A stretch of DNA of 64,000 nucleotides. Source: W589 sp964611805 (lineage in GTDB: Bacteria > Chloroflexota > Dehalococcoidia > Dehalococcoidales > Fen-1064). The stretch is taken from assembly GCA_964611805.1 (NCBI GenBank), contig CAZTBG010000001.1, positions 62,001 through 126,000 of the forward strand, read 5' to 3'. Both the position numbers and the translations under genes were made by a program. The notes below the pieces were generated by a model, which saw only the letters and a list, made by a program, of their open reading frames with translations, did no database searches and was not told the DNA's origin. Below are positions 49,187 to 56,512 of this stretch, in pieces (within the stretch, counting starts at the first letter, position 1; every line of letters starts with the position of its first letter).

Positions 49187-51388
49187 GTGGTATTCGAGGA
49201 ACTGCTGGGGAAGGCAAGCAGGTATCTGCCGCCAGAAAATCTGGCCTTTGTGCAGAAGGCCTATGAGTTTGCCAGCCGGGCGCATGAAGGGCAGATGCGG
49301 TTGTCGGGTGACCCCTACATTGAGCACCCTTTGCAGACTGCTGTGATTCTGGCTGACCTGGAGCTGGACGCCAGCGCCCTGGCGGCCGCACTCCTGCACG
49401 ATGTTACGGAGAATTGTGACATACCCATCTCCGATATCGCAGCCGAATTCGGCCCCGAGGTGGCCAAGCTCGTTGACGCCACCACCAAGCTGGGTAAGCT
49501 CTCTAAGCAGGCATCGGAAGAAGCTGGCTGGGGAGCAGGCACCACCCTGGCCGCGGGTCAGGCAGAGAATTTAAGAAAGCTGCTGGTAGCCATGGCCGAA
49601 GACCCCCGGGTCGTCTTTATCAAGCTGGCTGACCGCCTGCATAACATGCTTACCCTGAAGTATTTACCAGTAGAAAAACAGCAGTCCATCTCCCGGGAGA
49701 CTCTCGAGATATACGCTCCCCTGGCGCACCGCCTGGGGATATGGGAGTTGAAGTGGCGGTTGGAGGATGAGTGCTTCCGCTATTTGGACATAGAGAACTA
49801 CAACCGGATTGCCAACCTGGTTGCCACTAAGCGGGTGACGCGGGAGGAATTCGTCGCTGAAGTCACCGAGCAGCTCAGGCGCGAGTTCGAAAGTGCTGGT
49901 CTCCAAGCCGAGGTATCTGGCCGGCCCAAGCACCTTTACAGCATATACCAGAAGATGAAACGTTACGCTGACATGGGCAAGGACTTTGATGACATCCATG
50001 ACCTTCTAGCACTCCGTGTCCTGGTGGGCTCCGTACGAGACTGCTACGGTGCCTTGGGCATCGTCCACACTCTGTGGCATCCTATGCCGGACCAGTTTGA
50101 TGATTACATCGCTAATCCCAAACCAAACGGTTATCAGTCATTGCATACCACCGTAATGTATCAGAGAACAACCCCGCTGGAGGTACAGATTCGTACCCGT
50201 GAGATGCACGAGTTCGCCGAGTATGGCTTGGCGGTCCACTGGCGTTACAAAGGGGGAGAGCAACGTGATACCGGCTTTGAAGAGGGGGTGAAGGGGCTAC
50301 GCCAGCTGATAGAGTGGCACCGGGAACTGCACGGGGCCGAGGAGTTCCTGGAGGCAGTCAGGACAGACGTCTTCAGTGACCAGGTCTTTGTCTACACTCC
50401 AAAGGGGGAAATAAAGGACCTGCCTAAGGGTTCTACCCCCCTTGATTTTGCCTACCGGATTCATACCGACCTCGGGCACCAGTGCATCGGTGCCAAGGTT
50501 AACGGTCGGCTGGTGCCGCTTAGCTATCAACTCAAAAATGGTGACGTTGTCCAGATAATGTCGGGTAAGGGAGACCGGGGGCCGAGCCGCGACTGGCTGA
50601 ATTCCAACCTGGGCTATGTCAACACCTCTCACGCCAAAGAGAAGATACGGCAGTGGTTCAAGAAGCGCGAACGTGTTGAGAATGTGGAGCGGGGCCAAGA
50701 GCTTTTAGAAAAGCTGATGAGGCAGCTCGGTATAAAGTTCAGCGAGCGAGAGCACCTGGCCGAGTTATTTAAACATGACAACCTGGATGATTTCTACAAC
50801 GCTATTGGCTACGGTGGGATAACCACTCACCAGATTGCCTCAAAACTGGCTGATATCGAAGAAGAAGCGCCAAAAGAGGCAGAAGCAGAGGTGCCGCTCA
50901 AGCGAGTAACCTCGACAATAAAGGTGCTGGGTGCCGGTGACATGCTTACTCAGATTGCTAGGTGCTGTAACCCTGTGCCCGGTGACAGCATCATTGGCTA
51001 TATCACCCGGAGCCGGGGTGTGACCGTCCACCGTCGGGACTGTGTTAACGTTGCCAACGAAGAAGAGAAGGAGAGGATGGTCTCGGTGGAGTGGGGACAA
51101 GCGGACATGCTTTATCCGGTAAGGGTCCGGGTGGATGCCTGGGATAGGGTGGGACTGATGCGTGATGTCACCATGATGGTTGCCGAGGAGAAAGTCAATA
51201 TCGCCGCCGCCAGCATTGCCAATGGTGAGGACCAGACTATTTCAATATTCCTTACGCTGGAGATAGGAGACCTGGCGCAGCTCAGCCGGTTGCTTTCAAA
51301 GATTGAAGGCGTGCGGAGTGTTACCAGTGTTGCCAGGACGGCTGAGGGAATCGCCGCGAAGTCTGCACAGCAGACTGATGCCAGGTAG
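49187..51388 (+). CDS. RelA/SpoT-family (p)ppGpp synthetase with atypical catalytic motifs
   Basis: 733 residues from GTG. Domains in order: HD hydrolase (about 25-195), synthetase (225-350), TGS (about 395-455), helical and zinc-finger-like part (CCNPVPGD, about 585), C-terminal ACT (about 655-720). The hydrolase motif is HDVTEN (residues 71-76) instead of HDxxED. The synthetase charge motif is QFDD (303-306), like the EXDD of monofunctional RelA rather than RXKD of Rel/SpoT, followed by YIANPKPNGYQSLHT. This suggests a synthetase-biased enzyme. Confidence 0.94.
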   Translation: MVFEELLGKASRYLPPENLAFVQKAYEFASRAHEGQMRLSGDPYIEHPLQTAVILADLELDASALAAALLHDVTENCDIPISDIAAEFGPEVAKLVDATTKLGKLSKQASEEAGWGAGTTLAAGQAENLRKLLVAMAEDPRVVFIKLADRLHNMLTLKYLPVEKQQSISRETLEIYAPLAHRLGIWELKWRLEDECFRYLDIENYNRIANLVATKRVTREEFVAEVTEQLRREFESAGLQAEVSGRPKHLYSIYQKMKRYADMGKDFDDIHDLLALRVLVGSVRDCYGALGIVHTLWHPMPDQFDDYIANPKPNGYQSLHTTVMYQRTTPLEVQIRTREMHEFAEYGLAVHWRYKGGEQRDTGFEEGVKGLRQLIEWHRELHGAEEFLEAVRTDVFSDQVFVYTPKGEIKDLPKGSTPLDFAYRIHTDLGHQCIGAKVNGRLVPLSYQLKNGDVVQIMSGKGDRGPSRDWLNSNLGYVNTSHAKEKIRQWFKKRERVENVERGQELLEKLMRQLGIKFSEREHLAELFKHDNLDDFYNAIGYGGITTHQIASKLADIEEEAPKEAEAEVPLKRVTSTIKVLGAGDMLTQIARCCNPVPGDSIIGYITRSRGVTVHRRDCVNVANEEEKERMVSVEWGQADMLYPVRVRVDAWDRVGLMRDVTMMVAEEKVNIAAASIANGEDQTISIFLTLEIGDLAQLSRLLSKIEGVRSVTSVARTAEGIAAKSAQQTDAR

Positions 51389-51439
51389 ACTTCTGTACCG
51401 TAAGGAGAATGCTTACCGAAGGGACCGAGGAGGAAAAGA

Positions 51440-51663
51440 TTGCCTATCACCAAGTCAGCCAAGAAGCAGGTACGACAGGACGAGAAACACCGCCTGCGCA
51501 ACAGGTCCATCCGTAGCCTGTGTCGGACTAATGTGGTCAAGGCGGGACGACTTATTACCTCAGGAGAACTTGAGGCAGCCCGTGAAGCAGTGACCATCGC
51601 CATCAGTTCGCTCGATAAGGCGGCGGAGAAGGGGGTGATTCACCCGAATAACGCTGCCAGGAG
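51440..51663 (+). CDS. rpsT: 30S ribosomal protein S20, 3' end lost in gap
   Basis: TTG start with GAGGAGG 7 bases upstream. PITKSAKKQVRQDEKHRLRNRSIRS and GVIHPNNAAR are the S20 hallmarks. 74 codons are seen; S20 is usually about 85-90, so roughly a dozen residues are missing. The frame seems to run on through the N into an aldolase, which is an artefact of the gap. Confidence 0.93.
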
Positions 51664-51763
51664 NNNNNNNNNNNNNNNNNNNNNNNNNNNNNNNNNNNNN
51701 NNNNNNNNNNNNNNNNNNNNNNNNNNNNNNNNNNNNNNNNNNNNNNNNNNNNNNNNNNNNNNN
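51664..51763. other. Assembly gap (100 N) between rpsT and an aldolase gene
   Basis: Exactly 100 N, nominal. The missing S20 C terminus and the aldolase N terminus together need more than 100 bases, so the true gap is probably 200 bases or more. Confidence 0.95.
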
Positions 51764-52177
51764 ATCGAGACCGGGGTAGAAAAGAATGACCGTTCAACAC
51801 CGCTTGCCTCCACCGAGCTTGGGGTACACCGGGCTATTTACCAGGCTACACCGGCACGGGCGATAATTCACGCGCATCCACCCCATGCCACCACCCTGTC
51901 ACTGATGAATAAGGAAATTGTGCCTAGCTGTGCTGAAGGTCTTGCCACCGTGGGCCGGGTGCCGGTGCTTGGCTGGAATATGACGGTGAAACCTGGAGGG
52001 CTGGCTGAGATAATCGCTGAGGCGCTGAAAGAGCACCGCATTGTCATGGTGCACGGGCACGGCTGCTTCGCTATTGGCCAGCTACTTGAGGATGCCTTCA
52101 ACTGCACTACGGCGCTGGAAGAATGCAGCCAGGTTATTTACTTACTGAGGTCCCTGCAGAAACAGCCAGCTGCTTAG
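51764..52177 (+). CDS. Class II aldolase/adducin-family protein, 5' end lost in gap
   Basis: 137 residues of the C-terminal two-thirds. The zinc site is IIHAHPPHATTLS (two His) and MVHGHGCFAIG (third His), with STELGVHRAIYQATPARAIIHAHPPHA matching fuculose-phosphate aldolase-like enzymes. It could be an L-fuculose-phosphate aldolase or a related sugar-phosphate aldolase; substrate not decided. The stop overlaps the plsY stop region (convergent). Confidence 0.82.
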   Translation: METGVEKNDRSTPLASTELGVHRAIYQATPARAIIHAHPPHATTLSLMNKEIVPSCAEGLATVGRVPVLGWNMTVKPGGLAEIIAEALKEHRIVMVHGHGCFAIGQLLEDAFNCTTALEECSQVIYLLRSLQKQPAA

Positions 52178-52812
52178 TCGCCGCGTATAAAGTCCTTGAT
52201 GCTGCTTGACTTGGCAATTGAGGCCAAAGCCGTCGGGGCGAATTTTGCCACAACTAACAGTCCCACTATAACTGACCATATGACAAACATGCCCGAATGG
52301 GTGCCCATTAACCAGGCGATAAAGGGTAAGGCCGCCAGGCCAATACCCATGGCTAGAGCGACATTGCGGATAGTTACCAGGGGTACAAGGATGATGCCGA
52401 GCAGGACTCCCAGCCCTATGGCATAATGGTAGATGGGCATGAGCACGGCCAGGGTGCCAATCGAAGCCCCCATCCCCTTACCCCCGCTGAACTTCAGCCA
52501 GACCATCCAGTTGTGGCCGACCACGGCTGCTGCTCCTGCCAGGTAGATGTAAACCGGGTCTAACTGCAGCGCCCAGTAAGCGATGGCCACTGCTGCTGCA
52601 CCCTTACCGACATCAATAATGCCCACGGCAATAGCCGGGCCTATCCCGACCTCACGGAAGGTGTTCAGGCCGCCGACGTTTCCCCCACCGATTTTGCGGA
52701 TATCCTTGCCGCTGATGAGACGGGTGAAGATATAGGCGGACGGTATCGAGCCGAGAAGGTAGCCTATAAGAAAGACGATGATTCCGGTGACGAACTCATT
52801 GTTGGCTATCAC
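52174..52812 (-). CDS. plsY: Glycerol-3-phosphate acyltransferase PlsY
   Basis: 212 residues with five hydrophobic segments. YLLGSIPSAYIF, SGKDIRKIGGGNVGGLNTFREVG and WLKFSGGKGMGASIG are the three PlsY motifs (acyl-phosphate and glycerol-phosphate binding). It acylates glycerol-3-phosphate from acyl phosphate, the first step of phospholipid synthesis. The second motif has G-G-N-V-G-G-L-N-T where G-S-G-N-x-G-A-T-N is usual. ilvE is 21 bp upstream. Confidence 0.92.
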   Translation of the reverse strand: MIANNEFVTGIIVFLIGYLLGSIPSAYIFTRLISGKDIRKIGGGNVGGLNTFREVGIGPAIAVGIIDVGKGAAAVAIAYWALQLDPVYIYLAGAAAVVGHNWMVWLKFSGGKGMGASIGTLAVLMPIYHYAIGLGVLLGIILVPLVTIRNVALAMGIGLAALPFIAWLMGTHSGMFVIWSVIVGLLVVAKFAPTALASIAKSSSIKDFIRGD

Positions 52813-52833
52813 GAGAGGCCTCCGCTATTAATT

Positions 52834-53742
52834 CTATTTCTTGTAGACCGGTGTGCACCAGTCGGAATATTTCTGGTTGTTATTCAGGATAATGTCGTTG
52901 TATAGCTTCTGCAGTTTGCCGGTTACCTTGCCAATTTCGCCGTCGGCTATCCTGCGATGGTCTATCTCTGAGACCGGTGTAATGTGGGCCGCCGTGCCTG
53001 TCAGGAAGCATTCATCCGCCTTATAGAGTTCGACGCGGTCAATGTGCCTTTCGATGGTCTCAATACCAAGCTCTTCCCGGGCCAGTGTTATAATGGTATT
53101 CCGGGTGATACCAATCAGGATGCCGTCCGAGCCGGGTGGTGTCACCAGCTTGCCGTCAATTAGCAGGAAGACATTCTCGCCGCTGCCCTCGGCGACATAG
53201 CCGTCCGGCGTCAGCATGATGGCCTCATCATAACCGTTCTCAATTGCCTCTGTCTTGGCAGCGGCGTTGGTCACATAGAGGCCGGTGAGCTTGGCACGCG
53301 GCACTTCGTTGGGGAACCTCCAGGAAGAGATACAGCACCGCGCCCGGTCAGTATCAAGGTATGGCCCCCAGGGGAAAGCAAAGAGTAGGAAATCACTTTC
53401 CAGGTTATGGAGGCGGACTCCCAGAGACTCAGAGCTTTTATAAGCGAGGGGGCGAACATAGACATCTTCCTCGTAGCCGCACTTAGCCACCACCTCAACC
53501 GTTATCCGGTGGAGGTCGTCCAGGGTGTGGGGCAGCTCGATATTAAGCAGGTGACAGCCGTCTAGCATCCGCTGGTAGTGCTCCTTGAGCCGGAACAGGT
53601 ATATTTGCTTCCGGCTACTGTTCCAGTTGCCCCGGATACCCTCAAAGACGCCGGTGCCGTAGTGCATGAAGTTGGTCATGACATTGAGATTGGCTTCCTC
53701 AAGGGGAATAATCTGGTTATGAAAAAAGGCGTATGACGGCAT
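52834..53742 (-). CDS. ilvE: Branched-chain amino acid aminotransferase
   Basis: 302 residues of PLP fold type IV. MHYGTGVFEGIRG, VRPLAYKSSESLGVR (the lysine forming the PLP imine), GYVAEGSGENVFLL and TGTAAHITPVSEID are the conserved segments. Reversibly transaminates valine, leucine and isoleucine with 2-oxoglutarate. Length is normal. The window has no other branched-chain genes. Closely followed by plsY. Confidence 0.94.
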   Translation of the reverse strand: MPSYAFFHNQIIPLEEANLNVMTNFMHYGTGVFEGIRGNWNSSRKQIYLFRLKEHYQRMLDGCHLLNIELPHTLDDLHRITVEVVAKCGYEEDVYVRPLAYKSSESLGVRLHNLESDFLLFAFPWGPYLDTDRARCCISSWRFPNEVPRAKLTGLYVTNAAAKTEAIENGYDEAIMLTPDGYVAEGSGENVFLLIDGKLVTPPGSDGILIGITRNTIITLAREELGIETIERHIDRVELYKADECFLTGTAAHITPVSEIDHRRIADGEIGKVTGKLQKLYNDIILNNNQKYSDWCTPVYKK

Positions 53743-53773
53743 GAACAGTCTCCTCTCCAGTGGTTAAGCTGAC

Positions 53774-54157
53774 TCAACTTCGTATCGCGACTTTATCAGT
53801 ATCAAGATATACTGTAACAGCCGCGTTGGCTATAATTATCTCGTCCGACTTGTCTTCCAGTATCGGTAGCTGCTGGCCGTGAACAATCATGCCACCCTCG
53901 ACCACCTTTATTTCCTTCTGGCCGAAGGGGAGGGCCTGGAGGACTTCTTCGGTATTTACCTCGTCAGGACGGGGACAGGCAATAAGGACCTCGACGAACA
54001 TTTCGTTGAGGTCTTCCAGTGCCACCATTTCCCGCAGACCGACCAGGCTGACCCGGGCGATGGCATCCTTAACTGCCTTGGTGGCCGCCCTGGTGATATC
54101 CTGGCCGTGCTGCTCCACCCCCGTCCCCATCTCAATAACAAAACGTTTCTTGTTCAC
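53774..54157 (-). CDS. Lin0512-family protein
   Basis: 127 residues from a GTG at 54157, where the family-typical start NKKRFVIEMGTGVEQHGQDITRAATKAVKDAI begins; a longer in-frame start at 54238 adds residues with no family similarity. VTVYLDTD ends the protein. Lin0512 proteins are conserved, small and of unknown function. 31 bp upstream of ilvE on the same strand, so possibly the first gene of an operon with ilvE and plsY. Confidence 0.8.
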   Translation of the reverse strand: MNKKRFVIEMGTGVEQHGQDITRAATKAVKDAIARVSLVGLREMVALEDLNEMFVEVLIACPRPDEVNTEEVLQALPFGQKEIKVVEGGMIVHGQQLPILEDKSDEIIIANAAVTVYLDTDKVAIRS

Positions 54158-54274
54158 GATGTATTCCCTGGCCTGATTGGGGCTATTATAAAGCAGGTGC
54201 AGCGGGAAGACAAGAGGAGGCAGATATCGGGGGAGCAAGAGTCGGATAATGGGAAGCCATTCTTCCTTAAATAG

Positions 54275-54943
54275 TTATCCCAACGAATCCGGGGCTTCGG
54301 ACGGCTTGGCTTCCTCACCTACTTCGGCAGCTTCCGCCACCCCTTCGGCGACCTCAACCGCTTCTAGTACTTCCTCTACCTCCATCCGCTGTACTGCAAT
54401 CCTGACGAGCATCACTTCTGGGTCGTTGAGAATGGTAATGCCTTCACCGGGGATAATATCGCGTACGCGGATTGCCTGGTCGGCTTCAGCGAGAGAGGTG
54501 ACGTCCACTTCTATACTATCGGGGATATTGGCCGGGAGACACTCAATACTCAACGTATTGAGCTCTTGCGCTAGCATGTTCTCCTTGTCCTTCAAGGCAG
54601 GTGCTTCACCGACCAGCACGATTGGCACATCGACTTCTATTGCCTCGGTCATTTTAACCTGGTAGAAGTCCACGTGGAGCAGACTTCCCTTCAATATGTC
54701 CTGCTGGACTTCACGGGCCATCACTGTCCTCGGGCTCTTCTCATCGTCAATCTTGAGATTGATGAGCCTCGTCTGCCCGGTGCGCGTAAGCACCCGCTGA
54801 AGGCTGGCAGTATCACACTGTAACGCCAGTGATTCTATCCCGTGACCGAAAACATGTACCGGCGTGATGCCCTGACGGCGCAAGAACCTGACCTTCTTGC
54901 CGAGGACATCTCGTCTGGCGGCGTGCAGCTCTATCTGTTCCAT
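54275..54943 (-). CDS. rplY: 50S ribosomal protein L25 (CTC form)
   Basis: 222 residues. The L25 domain (LHAARRDVLGKKVRFLRRQGITPVHVFGHG) binds 5S rRNA; the TL5/CTC extension has FYQVKMTEAIEVDVPIVLVGEAPAL and the beta-domain IEVDVTSLAEADQAIRVRDIIPGEGITILND. The tail (residues about 195-222) is Ala/Glu-rich and acidic, common in CTC-type L25. Stand-alone gene, 117 bp before the Lin0512 gene on the same strand. Confidence 0.92.
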   Translation of the reverse strand: MEQIELHAARRDVLGKKVRFLRRQGITPVHVFGHGIESLALQCDTASLQRVLTRTGQTRLINLKIDDEKSPRTVMAREVQQDILKGSLLHVDFYQVKMTEAIEVDVPIVLVGEAPALKDKENMLAQELNTLSIECLPANIPDSIEVDVTSLAEADQAIRVRDIIPGEGITILNDPEVMLVRIAVQRMEVEEVLEAVEVAEGVAEAAEVGEEAKPSEAPDSLG

Positions 54944-55027
54944 CTGGTTGCTCCCTGGTAGCTGATAACTTCTTACATTAAAACATATTTTGGGGCTCTA
55001 TGTATAGGGGCTTGTTTTTCGACGTGC

Positions 55028-56254
55028 CTATCTCGACAGGCTAGGCGTCTGGAGGGTATAGTCGCCGCCGTCACTTGAGGGGAAGATGTCCCTGAGGCGC
55101 AGCGTGCGACCGGTCTGGATGGCGGTAAAGCCGTAGCGGTTGCGGATGCGGTCGATGGCCCGGTTGAGTTGCTCCTGTCGGTGGTCACGGGATTCCAGCA
55201 TCGTCAGTTGCTGCCCTGGCTCCACCAGGTTGGACACCCCGATACCGATGAGTCGTACCGGCTGGCTCTCCGTCGCCAGCGCCCGTCGTAGTAACGTCGC
55301 GCCGGTGTTATAGATTACCTGGTCGGTATCGGCAGACTGCGGCAGGGTGTGGCTGCGCGTAATCGTGGTGAAATCGGCGTATCTCAGCTTGAGGGTGACT
55401 GTCTTTGCCTGCTTGCCCCGCCGCCGCAGGTCACTCCCCACCCTTTCCCCGAGGTAGCGCAGGGTGGCTTCCAGCATAGTCCTCTCGCGGGTGTCCTTGT
55501 CGAAGGTAGTCTCGCGGCTGATTGACTTGGCCTCCGCTGGCGGCGATACCTGCCTGTCGTCAATGCCAGTGGCGGACCGGTGTAGCGCCTCACCAAACGC
55601 ACCAAAATGACTTTTCAGGGCCTCCAGTGGCATCAGAGATAGTTGGGATAAGGTCTTTATCCCCAGGCCCTTCAATTTTTGTTCTGTCTTTTTGCCGATT
55701 CCCGGCAGCTTCTCTATGGATAGCGGTGCCAGGAAGGCCCGCTCCTCACCAAACGGTACCTCGATGAGTCCGTCCGGCTTGGAGAGGTCGGAGGCGACCT
55801 TGGCGACCACTTTGCAGCTGGCGACGCCGATAGATGCGTTAAGCCGCAGTTCGTCCTTAATACGCTGCTTGATGGTCAACGCCATCTGGTGAATCGAGCC
55901 GTGGAGTGATTCGAAACCGGTCACGTCCAGATAGGCCTCGTCGAGTCCCATCGGCTCGAGGAAGGGGGAGAAATCGGCCAGGATAGCCATGAACTTCTTC
56001 GAGGCGTCACGGTAGCGGGGGAAGCTGCCCTCGATGAAGATGGCCTGGGGGCAGAGACGGACGGCGGTGACCAGGGGCATGCCGGAGTGTAATCCGAAGG
56101 CCCGGGCCTCATAGGAGGCGGCGGCGACCACCCCCCTCCGGTCGGGCCGCCCCCCGACGACCACTGGCTTGCCCAATAGTTCGGGGTTCAGTACCTGCTC
56201 CACCGAGACAAAGAAGGCGTCGAGGTCGATATGCATGATGGTCCGGCTGGCCAC
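55028..56254 (-). CDS. dinB: DNA polymerase IV
   Basis: 408-residue Y-family polymerase. IMHIDLDAFFVSVEQV (catalytic Asp), YEARAFGLHSGM, SPFLEPMGLDEAYLDVT (catalytic Asp-Glu) and ASIGVASCKVVAKVASDLSKPDGL are present, followed by the helix-hairpin-helix thumb (LPGIGKKTEQKLKGLGI) and the little-finger domain. Carries out translesion synthesis. The C terminus has no obvious beta-clamp motif at its very end (LQTPSLSR). No LexA-type operator was recognised upstream. Confidence 0.94.
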   Translation of the reverse strand: MASRTIMHIDLDAFFVSVEQVLNPELLGKPVVVGGRPDRRGVVAAASYEARAFGLHSGMPLVTAVRLCPQAIFIEGSFPRYRDASKKFMAILADFSPFLEPMGLDEAYLDVTGFESLHGSIHQMALTIKQRIKDELRLNASIGVASCKVVAKVASDLSKPDGLIEVPFGEERAFLAPLSIEKLPGIGKKTEQKLKGLGIKTLSQLSLMPLEALKSHFGAFGEALHRSATGIDDRQVSPPAEAKSISRETTFDKDTRERTMLEATLRYLGERVGSDLRRRGKQAKTVTLKLRYADFTTITRSHTLPQSADTDQVIYNTGATLLRRALATESQPVRLIGIGVSNLVEPGQQLTMLESRDHRQEQLNRAIDRIRNRYGFTAIQTGRTLRLRDIFPSSDGGDYTLQTPSLSR

Positions 56255-56383
56255 GTATCTTTCTCCTGTGACGTTACCAGATATTATAGCACATCCGTAC
56301 TATTAATGGTTAAATTTCTGCGCCAGCAATAACTTTTTGGTCGCTCCGGCGTTATAGCTTTTAGAAAGGTGGGGGTGATATTC

Positions 56384-56500
56384 GTGAGGACAGTAATTAC
56401 TGAGTGCATCAGGGAGATTCTGTTTCGGATAAGGTGGCTCGTCATGTCCGACCGCCAGAGGTACGCCTACCTGTGGAACCGGACGAAGGAGACGCTATAG
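56384..56500 (+). CDS. Possible 38-residue basic protein
   Basis: GTG start after GGTGGGGGTGAT; product includes IREILFRIRWLVMSDRQRYAYLWNRTKETL, arginine- and aromatic-rich and amphipathic. Isolated in the dinB-comEC gap, convergent with comEC (12 bp between stops). It has a plausible ribosome site and a protein-like composition, but no recognised family. Confidence 0.4.
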   Translation: MRTVITECIREILFRIRWLVMSDRQRYAYLWNRTKETL

Positions 56501-56512
56501 TTTATCGGGTTG

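Noticed and set aside
51440..52177. A single open frame joining S20 to a class II aldolase
   Set aside because: It only exists through 100 N; the two halves are standard, unrelated proteins each missing one end.
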